NCBI GenBank assembly: GCA_021292105.1
Contig: CM037870.1
Location: 13,673,234-13,737,233 of the forward strand
DNA length: 64,000 bases
Origin: Anadara kagoshimensis
Lineage: Eukaryota > Mollusca > Bivalvia > Arcoida > Arcidae
Reading direction: 5' to 3'
The translations under genes were made by a program, and so were the position numbers. Positions 33,044-45,372 of the stretch are shown here, piece after piece (positions within the stretch are counted from its first letter, which is position 1; the number at the start of each line of letters is the position of its first letter). Below the pieces are notes generated by a model. That model had not been told where the DNA came from. It did not search any database and saw nothing but the letters and a program-made list of their open reading frames with translations.

Positions 33044-33800
33044 TTATTGCTCAAACACAATTTACATAATTGGTTAAGGCAATATAAAATATTTATTATA
33101 ACAAACACCATACAAATTTACAAATAAAGAAAAAAACACATGTTATAGATAAAAGTGGATTTAAGATCAATGTGCAACATCCGAAGGGTTTTGATTGTCT
33201 CATTTTTTAAGTTTGTGAGTCACGTGTTGTTTCTGATGTCAAGACTGCAAGTTATGAAGGTTATTATTTCTCTTAATATTTTTTCATTTTTATTATTTAA
33301 TAAATATTTTATTTTTGATATATCTGACATCTTCATAAAATAAGGAGTGTAATTTGAAATTTCTTTAAATAATATATTCCTATTTTGTTTGTATTGTTTG
33401 CAGGATAACAAGAAATGAATTTCAGTTTCAATTTGGTTTTTGTTACAACTTAAGCATATTCTGGAGTTAACATCTAAATTATTATATCTTCCCGCTTCAA
33501 TAGCAAGTTTAGCTATGGTGGATCTGTCTTTGCGCGTATGGAGAAGATTAAGGTATGGGGGTTCATATTGTGATGTTATTAATTGATTGAATAATTTGAG
33601 TTTACTTTATGAGACATTGTTATCATTTTGAGTTGTTCTTGGTTTTCTATATCAATGATTCTTTGTTTAATGTTTGTAAGATGCAAGTTTATAAGTTCTG
33701 GATTATTTATGATAAAGGAGTAACCTAATCGATTTAAAATAGTTTTCACATGTGTTATAAGATGACAGTATAGGTTCGATTTCTTAGTCATTTCATTTTT
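32985..33800 (-). pseudogene. 5'-truncated LINE: reverse-transcriptase C-terminus with zinc ribbon and (ATT)n tail
   Basis: The minus-strand translation from 33791 gives KTILNRLGYSFIINNPELIN and LTNIKQRIIDIENQEQ, typical of the region after the reverse-transcriptase domain of LINEs. One frameshift near 33600 moves the reading into a second frame open to the stop at 33220. That frame reads NQLITSQYEPPYLNLL, KDRSTIAKLAIEAGRYNN and RICLSCNKNQIETEIHFLLS followed by Cys. The CxxC...H...C zinc-ribbon residues are all present (plus-strand 33454-56, 33445-47, 33415-17, 33400-02). Downstream the element has a short UTR with AATAAA and ends in a pure (ATT)n tract (AAT on the plus strand, 32985-33044), the usual tail of CR1/L2/RTE-like LINEs. 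Endonuclease and catalytic domains are absent. Confidence 0.8.
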
Positions 33801-34225
33801 TTTATTTTAAATAACCCAAACTCATTTGTCCCGGTTAGAGATCCCTTCTTTTGGATATTTAGCAAAGTTGTATCAAATTAACACGGTTTTATTATAAAGT
33901 GCAAGTGATATTTGACCCTTAACTTCATGGACATTGAGATTGGAGCACATTGCCGCTTGAACAGACCTGGAAATGGGTAGTGACTATGATTTGAACAAAG
34001 ATAGTGAGATTGGTCATTTTGAGATGACCGCCATCAAGAAACCGAATGCAATATTATTTTATTTCATTTTTAACATGATGTCATTAGGTTTGACTTTGGG
34101 CATTTAACGTCGAATTAATTAACTTGCCCCTAATGAGGCCCCTGTTTTTTGTAAAATTACCAAAATGACGTAATTTAGTATACATTGTATCTTATTTGAA
34201 TGACGTCACATTTGAAACATCTTTT
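33801..34225. other. No feature recognised
   Basis: Contains TGACGTCA at 34201-34208 and a weak match to the sequence after the Helitron-like element (GCAAGTGATATTTGACCCTT here, CTGATCTTTGACCCTTGACT at 36.43 kb). Confidence 0.4.
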
Positions 34226-36390
34226 AACAAGAGGCCCATGGGCCTGATACGCTCACCTGATAACTAATGGCTAGCTGATAGATTTAAAGAACACATAAAA
34301 ACTAAACCCCAATGACTTTTTTCTTTACATCATGATAACCATTGTATCAATACCTACAACATTCTAATATACATGCCTATACAAAAAGATAATTAACCCT
34401 TTTGGTATTGTTTTGCTTCTGTGACCTTGACCTTTGAACCCATGACCTTTTTCTATACATCAAAATGATCGTTGTATCAATACTTACAACATTCTAATAT
34501 ACATGCCTATACACAAAGTTTATAGTTTTCGAAATAATTAACCATTTTGGTATTGTTTCACATCTGTGACCTTGACCTTTGAATTCATGTCTTTTTTCTA
34601 TACATCAACATGATCGTTATATCGATACCTACAACATTCTAATATACATGCCTATACAAAAAGTTTATAGTTTTCGAAATAATTAACCATTTTGGTATTG
34701 TTTCACATCTGTGACCTTGACCTTTGAATTCATGTCCTTTTTCTATACACCAAAATGATCGTTGTATCAATACCTACAACATTCTAATATACATGCCTAT
34801 ACAAAATGTTTATAGTTTTCGAGATAATTAACCATTTCGGTATTGTTTCGCATCTGTGACCTTGGCCTTTGAACCCATGACCTTTTTCTATACATCAAAA
34901 TGATCGTTGTATCGATACCTACAACATTCTAATATATATGCCTATACAAAATGTTTATAGTTTTCGAGATAATTAACCATTTCGGTATTGTTTCGAATCT
35001 GTGACCTTGACCTTTGAACCCAAGACCTTTTTCTATACATCAAAATGATCGTTGTATCGATACCTACAACATTCTAATATATATGCCTATACAAAATATT
35101 TATAGTTTTCGAGATAATTAACCATTTTGGTATTGTTTCGCATCTGTGACCTTGACCTTTGAACCCATGACCTTTTTCTATACATCAAAATGATAGTTGT
35201 ATCAATACCTACAACATTCTAATATACATGCCTATACAAAAAGTTCATAGTTTTCGAGATAATGAACCATTTCAGTATTGTTTCACATCTGTGACCTTGA
35301 CCTTTGAACCCATGACCTTTTTCTATACATCAAAATGATCGTTGTATCAATACCTACAACATTCTAATATACATGCCTATACAAAAAGTTTATAGTTTTC
35401 GAGATAATTAACCATTTCAGTATTGTTTCACATCTGTGACCTTTACCTTTGAACCCATGACCTTTTTCTATACATCAAAATGATCGTTGTATTAATACCT
35501 ACAACATTCTAATATATATGCCTATACAAAAAGTTTATAGTTTTCGAGATAATTAACCATTTCAGTATTGTTTCACATCTGTGACCTTGACCTTTGAACC
35601 TATGACCTTTTTCTATACACCAAAATGATCGTTGTATCAATACCTACAACATTCTAATATACATGCCTATACAAAATGTTTATAGTTTTCGAGATAATTA
35701 ACCATTTCGGTATTGTTTCGCATCTGTGACCTTGACCTTTGAACCCATGACCTTTTTCTATACATCAAAATGATAGTTGTATCGATACCTACAACATTCT
35801 AATATACATGCCTATACAAAAAGTTTATAGTTTTCGAGATAATAATTATAATCAGAGGTACAAAAAATTAGGTCACGACCTTCACAATCGACCTTGACCT
35901 CATTTTGAAGATATTAACAAGAAGATGTCAAAACTGAAAACCCCATGTCATTATCTGGTCAAATAGTCAAGTTATAACAATTTGAAGCTATTTTACGATT
36001 TTTTCAAAATTAAACGCAAAAACGCGTAACCTATTTTTTATCCGAATTTCACAAAATGAACAAACTATAGGCTTAAGACCCTAGAGAAGCCAAATATCAC
36101 ATCAGATTTTTTCTCCAATCAGTACTTTCGGAGAAGAAGATTTTTTAAGATTTTTGCACCCCTAGGTCACCTTGACCTAGTTATGGTAGCCATAGCAACG
36201 CCACGAACAAATCTGAATTGCACCAGCCCATATATACTTCTGACAAAGTTTCATTAAAAACTGTCCAGTAGTTTCAGAGGAGAAGTCGAAAATAGGTGTT
36301 AACGACGCACACACGCACACACGCACACACGCACATACACACGCTGCGCTATGCCATAAGCTCACATGACCTTCGGTCAGGTGAGCTAAA
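34226..36390 (+). mobile_element. Helitron/Helentron-like non-autonomous element (pearl-type) with tandem core
   Basis: The 5' end carries a perfect 14-nt palindrome AGGCCCATGGGCCT (34232-34245), then GCTCACCTGA (34251-34260), which is inverted at the 3' end as TCAGGTGAGC (36377-36386). The 3' end has a hairpin TGACC-TTC-GGTCA (36367-36379) followed by CTAA. The core is ten 145-bp tandem units (34421-35845). A unique segment with AAACTGTCCAGTAGTTTCAG follows, then a (CACACG)n microsatellite (36306-36350) just before the terminal hairpin. The plan of subterminal inverted repeats, tandem core, microsatellite and 3' hairpin matches the HINE class and bivalve pearl elements. No Rep/helicase is encoded, so it would move in trans. 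The exact class is inference from structure. Confidence 0.75.
34421..35845 (+). repeat. Ten 145-bp tandem units with nuclear-receptor-like motif
   Basis: GTGACCTTGACCTTTGAACC starts units at 34421, 34566, 34711, 34856, 35001, 35146, 35291, 35436, 35581 and 35726: exactly 145 bases every time, with only substitutions. A shortened unit precedes at about 34300. Each unit then has TTTTTCTATACATCAAAATG, TACCTACAACATTCTAATAT and GTTTATAGTTTTCGAGATAA. Length homogeneity implies recent unequal exchange or rolling-circle amplification. Confidence 0.95.
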
Positions 36391-36820
36391 AATGATCTTA
36401 TAACTTCTTAAGTGCAATTAAAGTACAGCTGATCTTTGACCCTTGACTTAATTTCAATCACATGTGCAGCGAAAATCGAGTACATTGCAACAGGTGCTTG
36501 TTATTGAAGATATTGGTGTGTACCCATGAATTTTTTGAGTGCAAGTAGGTAAAATATTTGATAATTATATAAATACTTAACTTCAAGTACTTCATATCTT
36601 ATTATTATATGATTCATATGAGAAAATGTTAAATGCAATTGATGTGTCATCGCTATGTTAACAGACACTAGTCTTGTTTCTTTCAATAATTAGGGCCAGT
36701 AGTTAGTCTGATGTACAGTAACTATTGGCATCGCTTTTTAAAGGAAACAAGTCCGTATAACTGTTGTATCTCGACTATTCAATCTTTGATAATGACGGAA
36801 ATTCCCAACTAGAATTCTCT
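36391..36820. other. No feature recognised
   Basis: AT-rich sequence after the Helitron-like element. Confidence 0.5.
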
Positions 36821-37075
36821 ACCACGATAGTAGATTAGTCAATAGAATGTCAGCTCCGTATATGAAAAATCGTGGTTCGAACACTGACCTGGTCTGATTA
36901 ATTTTGAAAAGGTACTGGCTGTTTTTGTCAAGCACTTGCCATTTAAAAATGAAAGTGATTTTCTAAAGAATCATCCCTGCACATTGTTTTGAAAGTCAAA
37001 ATTTCTGTCGCATTTTAGCTGGTGACGTTTCGATGTAAGGAAAAATATTCTTGATTAGGACGTAAAACCCTTTAA
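36821..37075 (+). mobile_element. S2-type SINE, diverged
   Basis: Eroded head (CCACGATAGTAGATTAGTCA), box B-like GGTTCGAACAC, GACCTGGTCTGATTAATTTT, CTGTTTTTGTCAAGCACTTG, GGTGACGTTTCGATGTAAGG and GATTAGGACGTAAAACCC. Confidence 0.6.
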
Positions 37076-37149
37076 TTGAAAAATCAGAATTTAATCAAAT
37101 GAAGCCATGGCCAACCAAAAGACAAGTGACTTAACTATTTTGTTAGTTG

Positions 37150-37166
37150 ATAAATAAATAAATGAA

Positions 37167-37225
<59 letters not shown>

Positions 37226-37354
37226 ATTTACGACCGTATATCAGTGTAATATTGCAGCCCACTGCATTTACATTGATTCAGATTAATTTCTGGATTGATG
37301 ATTGAAGTCAATTGGAACAGGAGGCAAGTGGCTGAATTGTTTTTATTACTTGAA

Positions 37355-37413
<59 letters not shown>

Positions 37414-38891
37414 ATGAATAAATAAATAAATAAATAATCCCAATCATTATTACACTTGATACACCTTTTCCCTCAGTCCAGAAAGAAAAAAACACAATCG
37501 GTGTTCCATATACATGTACGTGTATGTTAGCCTTCTTAATTAATTAGAGAAGAGAACCTCGTGATTACGGGAGGGGGTGACTGACATCATCTCCTTATCA
37601 CATTAAGTAAAAAAAGTCCGCTAGTTAGTACTTAAGACGATTTTCACATTGAATCATTTGGGATGACTTTGTAATTTGTAAAATCATCCCGTTTCTCTCG
37701 TTAATCCATATATCAACGCTAATGTGAAGGTCCCGGGATGATCCCAGGCTTTGAACTTGATCACAGAGACAATATCCATATCGGATGATGAGGATAATTC
37801 GCCAAACACTTAGCTTTTAGAATTTAAGAACCCTGGATATTTCGGATGAAGTCTTAACAACGCATGTTTAATGTCATGGTAGACTCGACACGATCAGAAC
37901 CCTCCCTGCACAATTCCTTCAGCACAATGCAAAAGTCACATTCCCTGCCACTTCACATACATGTTTAGCTGGTGACGTCCCGATGTAACTGAAAAATTTT
38001 GGTCCGTTCCATCTACTTATTTTTTGGTTGTAAACCATAGGCTTGTTAAATTAAAACATTGTCAAAAAAGTAACTGATTTATTTTGTTACTTAAAAAATA
38101 AAAATAAACAAACAAATAAATAGATAAATACATAAATAAATAAATAATACCAAAAATCCTCATCCATTGTTACCTTTGATACAGTTTTACACAGGAGAAC
38201 TTTTTTCTATTGTCCTTCATTTCAGAAAAAAACAACAAACGGCGATCCACATATACTTGTACACGTTCATGTATGTAAACATTCCTAATTAATTAGAGAA
38301 GAGAACCTCGTGATTTAATTCCGTGAGACGGGAGGGGGTGACTGACATCATCTCCTAATCACATTAAGTAAAACAAGTCTGCTGGTTACAACTTAAGACG
38401 ATTTTCACATTGAATCATTTGTGATGACTTTATTTATTTTCAATTTGTAAAATCATCCCGTTTCCATCGTTAATCCATACATCAACGCTAATGTGATTAA
38501 CAGGTCACGGGATGATCCTTGGCTTTGAACTGGATCACAGGGACAATTTCCATATCGGATGATAAGGGTGAATCGCCAAATGATTAGCATTTAGGATTAA
38601 AAAGCCACCGATCCTTCGGAAAATCCCTTACAAACGTTAATAATTGCCCATGTCACGGTAGACGCGACATGATAAAGAACCCTACCCCCTGCACAATTCA
38701 TACAGCACAATGCAAAAGTCACATTCCCTGCCACTTCACATGCATGTATAGCTGGTGACGACCCGATGTAACTAAAAAAGTTTGGTGCGTTCCATTTACT
38801 TGTTTCTGGGTTATAAAACCATAGACTTCTAAAATTAAAACATGGTCAACAAGGAGACACGTATATGTGACTGATTTATTTTGTTACTTGA

Positions 38892-38943
<52 letters not shown>

Positions 38944-40320
38944 CCTTTCATCCATTGTTACCTTTCAGACTGTCCTGAGTTCCAGAAAAAAAAAACAAAA
39001 CAACAAACGGCGATCCACGTACACGTACATTATATATGTAAACGTTCCTAATTAATTAGAGTGATTTAATTCTGTGCGACGAGAGTAGGGGGTGACTTGC
39101 ATCATCTCCTTATTACATTAAGTAAAACAAGTCCGCTAGTTCCTACTTAAGACGATTTTGTATTGAATCATTTGGGATGATTTTAGTTTATTTTCAATTT
39201 GTAAATCATCCAATTTCCATCGTTAATCCATACATCAACGCTAATGTGATTAACAGGTCCCGGGATGATCCCAGGCTTTGAGACAATTTCCATATCGGAT
39301 GATTAGGTTACTTCGCTAAACACTTGGCATTTAGAATGAAAGAACCCTGAATATTTCGGACAAGGCCTTAACCGATAGCCAATGTCACGGTAAATGACCC
39401 TACCTGTGTATTGACTGTACAGCGCAAACCAAAGGCCTAAATATCTGCCATTCATATATAGCTGGTCACGATCGATGTAAATGAAATAATTTTGCCCATT
39501 CTGGATTGAAAAACATGAAGGCATGGTCAAGCAGGAGACAAGCAACTGATTTATCTGGTTATTTCATAAAATAAACAAGTAAATAAATGAATAAATTCCA
39601 CATCCATTGTTACCTTTGATACAGTTTTACACAGGAGAACCTTTTCTACTGTCCTTCGTCCCAGAAAAAAAACAACAAACGGCGATCCACGTGTACTTGC
39701 ACATGTACATGTATGTAAACATTCCTAATTAATTAGAGAAGAGAACCTCGTGATTTAATTCCGTGAGACGGGAGGGGTGACTGACATCATCTCCTAATCA
39801 GATTAAGTAAAACAAGTCCGCTAGTTACAACTTAAGACGATTTTCACATTAAATCATTTGGGATGACTTTATTTATTTTCAATTTGTAAAATCATCCCGT
39901 TTCCATCGTTAATCCATACATCAACGCTAATGTGATTAACAGGTCCCGGGATGATCCCTGGCTTTGATCTGGATCACAGAGACAATTTCCATATCGGTGA
40001 CAAGACTGAATTACAAGACACATCGTATAAAATTTAGAATTAAAGATCCAAGGATACTTTCTGAAATGACCCAAATCACAGCAGACGTGGCACGATAAAG
40101 AACCCTCCCTTTACATTGCTTTTGAACAACACAATCCAAAGATAACGATTTTGACCACTTTGCTACATCTGGTGACATCCCGATATAAGTGAAATATTCA
40201 TGTAACGTAAAAATCCATTCAATCAATTCAGTAATATCTGGATTGAAAATTCATGAGGTTATGTCCAATTGCATATAAGAACTAAGGACCTTGAATGGGT
40301 TAGTCAGTTACTTGACTGAA

Positions 40321-40355
<35 letters not shown>

Positions 40356-40790
40356 AACAATACGCTCATTCATTGTTATTTTTGATACAGTTTTACACAG
40401 GATAACTTTTTTCTGCTGTCCTTCGTTTCAGAAAAAAACAACAAACGGCGATCCACGTGTACTTGCACATGTACATGTATGTAAACATTCCTAATTAATT
40501 AGAGAAGAGAAACCTCGTGATTTAATTCCGTGAGACGGGAGGGGGTGACTGACATCATCTCCTAATCACATTAAGTAAAACAAGTCCGCTAGTTGCTACT
40601 TAAGACGATTTTCACATTGAATCATTTGGGATGTCTTTATTTATTTTCAATTTGTGAAATAATCCCGTTTCCATCGTTAATCCATACATCAACACTAATG
40701 TGATTAACAGGTCCCGGGATGATCCCTAGCTTTGAACTGGATCACAGAGACAATTTCCATATCGGATGATGAGGGAATGAATAATTTAAG
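37150..40790 (+). repeat. Five ~0.75-kb tandem units separated by (AAAT)n tracts
   Basis: The landmark TTAATTAATTAGAG lies near 37536, 38286, 39049, 39726 and 40492 (spacings 750, 763, 677, 766). Each unit opens with an AAAT/TAAA microsatellite (37150-37228, 37351-37437, 38095-38147, 38890-38942, 39568-39595, 40318-40357). It then has GGCGATCCACGT-type sequence, the strongly conserved GAGAACCTCGTGATTTAATT and GGTGACTGACATCATCTCC segments, GTCCCGGGATGATCCC, and a degenerate SINE (TAGCTGGTGACG). The fifth unit lacks the SINE part. Confidence 0.9.
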
Positions 40791-41132
40791 ACAAAATAAA
40801 AGACGGAGCGACAACAATACCACACGATATTTATTACACTATGTTGAAAGAAAATTTCTCTGATCGAATTGTTAGTGTGTATATACCTCGCTGTTGTGAT
40901 CAATAACGGTGTTTTAGCTTTCTGCGATCACTACGGTAGATTATTAATATCAAACAGTGTTTCTTACTAATAACATCACAAAATACAGATTCTTTCTAGT
41001 TTTAACAAAAGCAAGGTGTTTTATTTTAAAATTATTATACATATACACACTTGGAGTTTTTATAACATACATGTTTATTTTACTACAAAAATTAGAATTA
41101 TTTTATTTTTGGAAAACTTATCAGGAACAACA
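40791..41132. other. Sequence upstream of an exon candidate
   Basis: AT-rich, no repeat recognised. CTTATCAG at 41117-41124 could serve as a splice acceptor for the short exon that follows. Confidence 0.3.
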
Positions 41133-41225
41133 ATGAAGATGGATCTAATTTGTAAAATAGCACCCGATTCTCTAACTTGTCTGGAGGAGAGGAAAAAAGC
41201 CACACGAGAAAAAGTCACAAGCACG
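41133..41225 (+). CDS. Candidate short coding exon with consensus splice donor
   Basis: ATG at 41133 in a favourable context (ACAACAATGAAG) opens 31 codons reading MKMDLICKIAPDSLTCLEER then KKATREKVTST. It stops in phase 0 at a strong donor, ACG followed by GTGAGTACAG. The block is richer in G+C than its AT-rich surroundings and highly polar and charged at its C-terminal side. Open reading continues past the donor, but there the composition reverts to intron-like. It could be a first coding exon of a plus-strand gene whose other exons lie outside or are unrecognised here. The family is unknown; the call rests on donor, context and composition only. Confidence 0.3.
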
Positions 41226-42532
41226 GTGAGTACAGAACTTTTGTTTTCTTTTAAGGTCTTTCGTTACATTTTAGCAATTTTAAAATTTAATACTTATATA
41301 AGAGAAAATATAGAAGAGTTTCACAATTGTCAATCACTTTTAAGATTTTGCCTATTAGTATATAATATTAGTTACATTTTACTAAAATGAATAGATTCTA
41401 GAACCTTAAGACTCTATATTTTAAACAGTTGATGTAAAAAGTTTAATTGTGGTGAGGGTACTTAATTGATATCTATGTGTTTGTTCATTGCCAATATATA
41501 CATGTGTTATTGAGCGTTTGTTGACATCCATTCAAATCAACAACAGAACACACGTGGTTAGAATATGTCGGAACTCAAGTGGCATAACAAGTTTGAAAAA
41601 TCATTACTTGTTTAAAATTTTATGGACATACTAGGAAAAGTTTATTTTTGAATCAAGATATTTATTTTAGTATAAACAATATTAAATTATTTATTCGATA
41701 CTTATATGATGTAATAGCATGGCATTATGAACAGTGAAAATAACTGGAACTAGAAATTATCTCTATTGTTAGCCCGTCTTTTATATATCCAAAAATTGTA
41801 ACTTCTAATGAAGATATGTATAAATAATTACAAAATATAATTAAAATTTTTGAAAATATGAAACGTTTATTTGTTAAAATATTTAGTGGATGTTTTAAGA
41901 TGACTTGAATGTTCCTATATCGTTATCATATAAAAGTGGAAAAATAGACTCATACTACTGACCAGTACTAGTGTGACCAGTGGTCACAATGTGGATTCAC
42001 GTAACCCATCTCGACCCTACCCCAAGTCCTCACTGACTATTTTAGCTAATTAAAAATTAACTGATTTTAAAGTTACATGTATCTCTCCATTTTGAGTGAG
42101 ATACCTGGATCCCTGCATGTACCGTGAAAGTTTTTAAAACCGGTTGACACAATATAATACATAATACATGTATTTAAAAAGTCACACAGCGACCGTGTGC
42201 CATGTACGACATGCATAAGTCATAATGAAAATATTCCTTATTTAATCCCTTTGACATTCTGCAACAGGAGTTAACATATGTAATTATCTCCCTTTATCCG
42301 ACTAAGTAAACATGAAAGTTTTTTATATATGAAGTAACAGTATTAAATATTTTGAATTATAAATCGACAATGGAAATAAAAGAAAACTTTATGTTGATAC
42401 ACAGCTGGCGACATATATTTAATAAAACATCATGCATCATTACATGTGTATATAAAAGTATAGCCTTGTTACACATGTGTTATTAGTTATGTATTGTGTT
42501 TTAACGATATTTTAATAAAGTGGTGATATAGA
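41226..42532. other. No feature recognised
   Basis: AT-rich sequence; would be intronic if the exon candidate upstream is real. Confidence 0.4.
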
Positions 42533-42636
42533 CTCTCTCTCTCTCTCTCTCTCTTTTAACAGTACATCTGTATAATAAAATGGGATAATTACAAAAGAAT
42601 AGTGGAGTCAAGTGAGATAGACTCTATGCGTTATAG

Positions 42637-42679
<43 letters not shown>

Positions 42680-42771
42680 TTGTTGAAATTTAACAGTATA
42701 TTAAAATTGAAACTATTTGAAAAAGTGAGAGAAATAGTGGAGTCAAGTGAGATAGACTCTATGCGTTATAG

Positions 42772-42822
<51 letters not shown>

Positions 42823-42880
42823 TTGTTGAAATTTAACAGTATATTAAAATTGAAACTATTTGAAAAAGTGAGAGAAATAT
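42533..42880 (+). repeat. (CT)n tracts and a 134-bp duplication with hairpin
   Basis: A block starting AGTGGAGTCAAGTGAGATAG at 42601 repeats at 42735. Each copy has AGACTCTA and TAGAGTCT as an 8-bp stem around TGCGTTA, then a long CT run, GTGTGTTTGTTG and AAAAGTGAGAGAAATA. A shorter CT run lies at 42533-42554. Confidence 0.9.
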
Positions 42881-43871
42881 GGGGGTGTAAGATACATGTA
42901 TATTACTTTTTACCTCGTTGTGGAGACATTTCTTTTAAATGTGCAGACATTTTTTAACATTGTGACAGTCTACTGTTCCAACCTCACCTAACCATCCTCT
43001 GTTGTAAATTTGTGAGAATTTAAATGTGGGAACTTTTTAAGGGACAATCACATTTCCCCACCCAACCTTTAAATAGTGTTTTAACAAAACTACCATAATT
43101 ATATCTGGGACATGACATTTTTCACATTATTGTTGGTGGTAACACCATTAAAAGGTTAATGGAGTAAAGGAATTGTCCAAAAATCGAAGTCTGGAATTCC
43201 CTCTCTCTATTATACCATAAAAATAAATAAGAGAACATGATACCGACAAGCTGCCCATACACATAGTATTTACTATAGCAGCACACACGAATTCGGTATA
43301 ACACATGTGAAAGACACATGTGCTGCTGGCTTAGATGACAGAAATAATCATAATAAAATGCTGCTGTTTTTAGAAAAAAAACTTTTTGGGGATATATTTT
43401 TACAGAATATGATATTTTTAATATGCTGCATACAAAGAAAAGTATCATTTTATAGTAAAGACGTTTTTATGACATTGGATCGACACTTATGATATTTTTA
43501 TTAACTTTGCTTTTTCAAAAGTGATGGGGAATAAAATGTTGTATGACACAAGGTATACGTATAGCTTACTTTAGTACACATGTGGAATACAGAAAATAAT
43601 ATATAATAATATATATTGTGAAAACATTGTTATCAAAATTTTTTGATAGAAAAAACATTATATTGTCGTATACATTTATGCCATGCCAGTAGTCACGCAT
43701 ACCACATTTCGGCACAGAAACATTAAAAGCTTTAATTCGTCACAATTTAAGAAAATTCTGTTGGTTTTAAGTTTTTCCTTGATGCCCATTGTCCGGAGAA
43801 TTTAAGAAGTTCTTAATTTTTCAATAAAAATGCTTTAACTGTTAAAAGTGCTATGCTATTTACCTACCTGT
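42881..43871. other. No feature recognised
   Basis: AT-rich; minus-strand open frame 43122-43448 has a random-looking hydrophobic composition. Confidence 0.4.
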
Positions 43872-44274
43872 ACACAATTCCTTACCTAAGTTTTCCTTAC
43901 CCTAAATCTGGCAAATTTTGGCGGTAAGACTTCCTTTTGTACCCCCACCCATTCAATATATTCAATGTTAATATTTTCTAAAATCATTTTTCACAGAAAT
44001 GTTTAAAATGGCTTGAATCTGTCAATTTTAGACTTTTTCAGTCAAAATTAAAATTTTGATGGAAGGTACACTTAGAAGTCTTTCCATTTTGACATTATTG
44101 CATGGTACTAATAATAAAACAATCAGCAAAATTAAAATATAGATTCAATAAGAAGAGAGTGATCTTTAATATGGTACATAAATTCCTGAGAATCTTAAAA
44201 AATAACAAAATTAATCAGATTTGCGTATAGAAATATCTTAGTTAAGAAATGATTGTGATTTCAAAACTGGGGTC
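43872..44274. mobile_element. MITE F copy, diverged
   Basis: The left end ACACAATTCCTTACCTAAGT mirrors the right end CTTAGTTAAGAAATGATTGT then GATTTCAAAACTGG. A second copy lies nested at 63609-63858. Confidence 0.45.
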
Positions 44275-45372
44275 AGGTCCTTAAAGCATGCATGTAGCTA
44301 TTGTACAAATGTGAGTTTATCTTTTTATACAGACCCAGCATGACATTTTCTATAATATGCTGATTTGCTCATTTATGAATACATTATTTTAGAGATGAAA
44401 TGAATACCGAATTTAGCGTTCGAATGCCACCAAAACTCTAATTTTGTATTCAAATATTTGTTCAGAGATCTACATACAATGTTTATAACAATTAAATAAA
44501 AAGCATATTCATCAAAGAAGCAATATTGATATATTCAAATTCAATGCTGATAGTTCGTCAGATTGCAAAATTAAAATAAAAATTATCATTAATTTTGAAT
44601 TATGTAAAGCTCACGTAACAGCAGATTGTCTTGCTTCAAAAACACAAATTGGTGTTGAAATCAATGAAAATCCCTCAGGTTGTGTGGAAAGAATTGGAAT
44701 TATCACAATATTTTATCATGTATTATTGATATGTTTAATCATATTCACAGTGTTCAATTATTAAATTTTGCTATTTTAATCTAATTATCATACACTTTGA
44801 TTTATGTAAAGCTAAAGTGACATCTTATCATAACGTCTTGTGTAAAAAAAAAATCATTACAATGATTATAAACAATTTAAAACCCTTATGTTATGTGTGA
44901 AAAGTTGCAAAGAAATTATGTGTATTGCAATATTTTATATAGTCAAGGTGTTACTTTATGAGAAATCACAATTAAAAACAAATTATCATTTAATTCGAAT
45001 TATGTTTCGCTCAAGTAAAAACATCATGTCTTGCTTCAAGAACACAAATCGGTGTTAAAATCAATGAAGTACCCCCAGGCTGTGTGGAAAAATTAGAATT
45101 GTTAAAATATTTAATCATGTATTATTAATATGTTTAATCATATTCACAGTGTTCATTTATTAAATTTTGCTATGAAAATAAAAATTTAATTTTCATATAT
45201 TTTGAATTACGAAAAGCGTGATTCAGTAACATCTGGTCATCATGTCTTGTTTTCAATGTTAAAAACAATGTAATACCCCGGTGATGTTAGGTGTAAACAG
45301 GTGGAAACAATTTATCACAATGTATCACATTGATACCTTTGTCAATACAAATTGTGTATGCTGTTATATTTG

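Noticed and set aside
32889-33077. Plus-strand frame ending in poly-isoleucine
   Set aside because: It reads through the (ATT)n tail of the LINE from the opposite strand.
34421-35845. Regular repeats resembling a CRISPR array
   Set aside because: Units are 145 bp and identical throughout, with no short repeat/unique spacer alternation, and the DNA is animal.
37228-37443. Open frame with FIYL repeats
   Set aside because: Translation of the (AAAT)n microsatellite.
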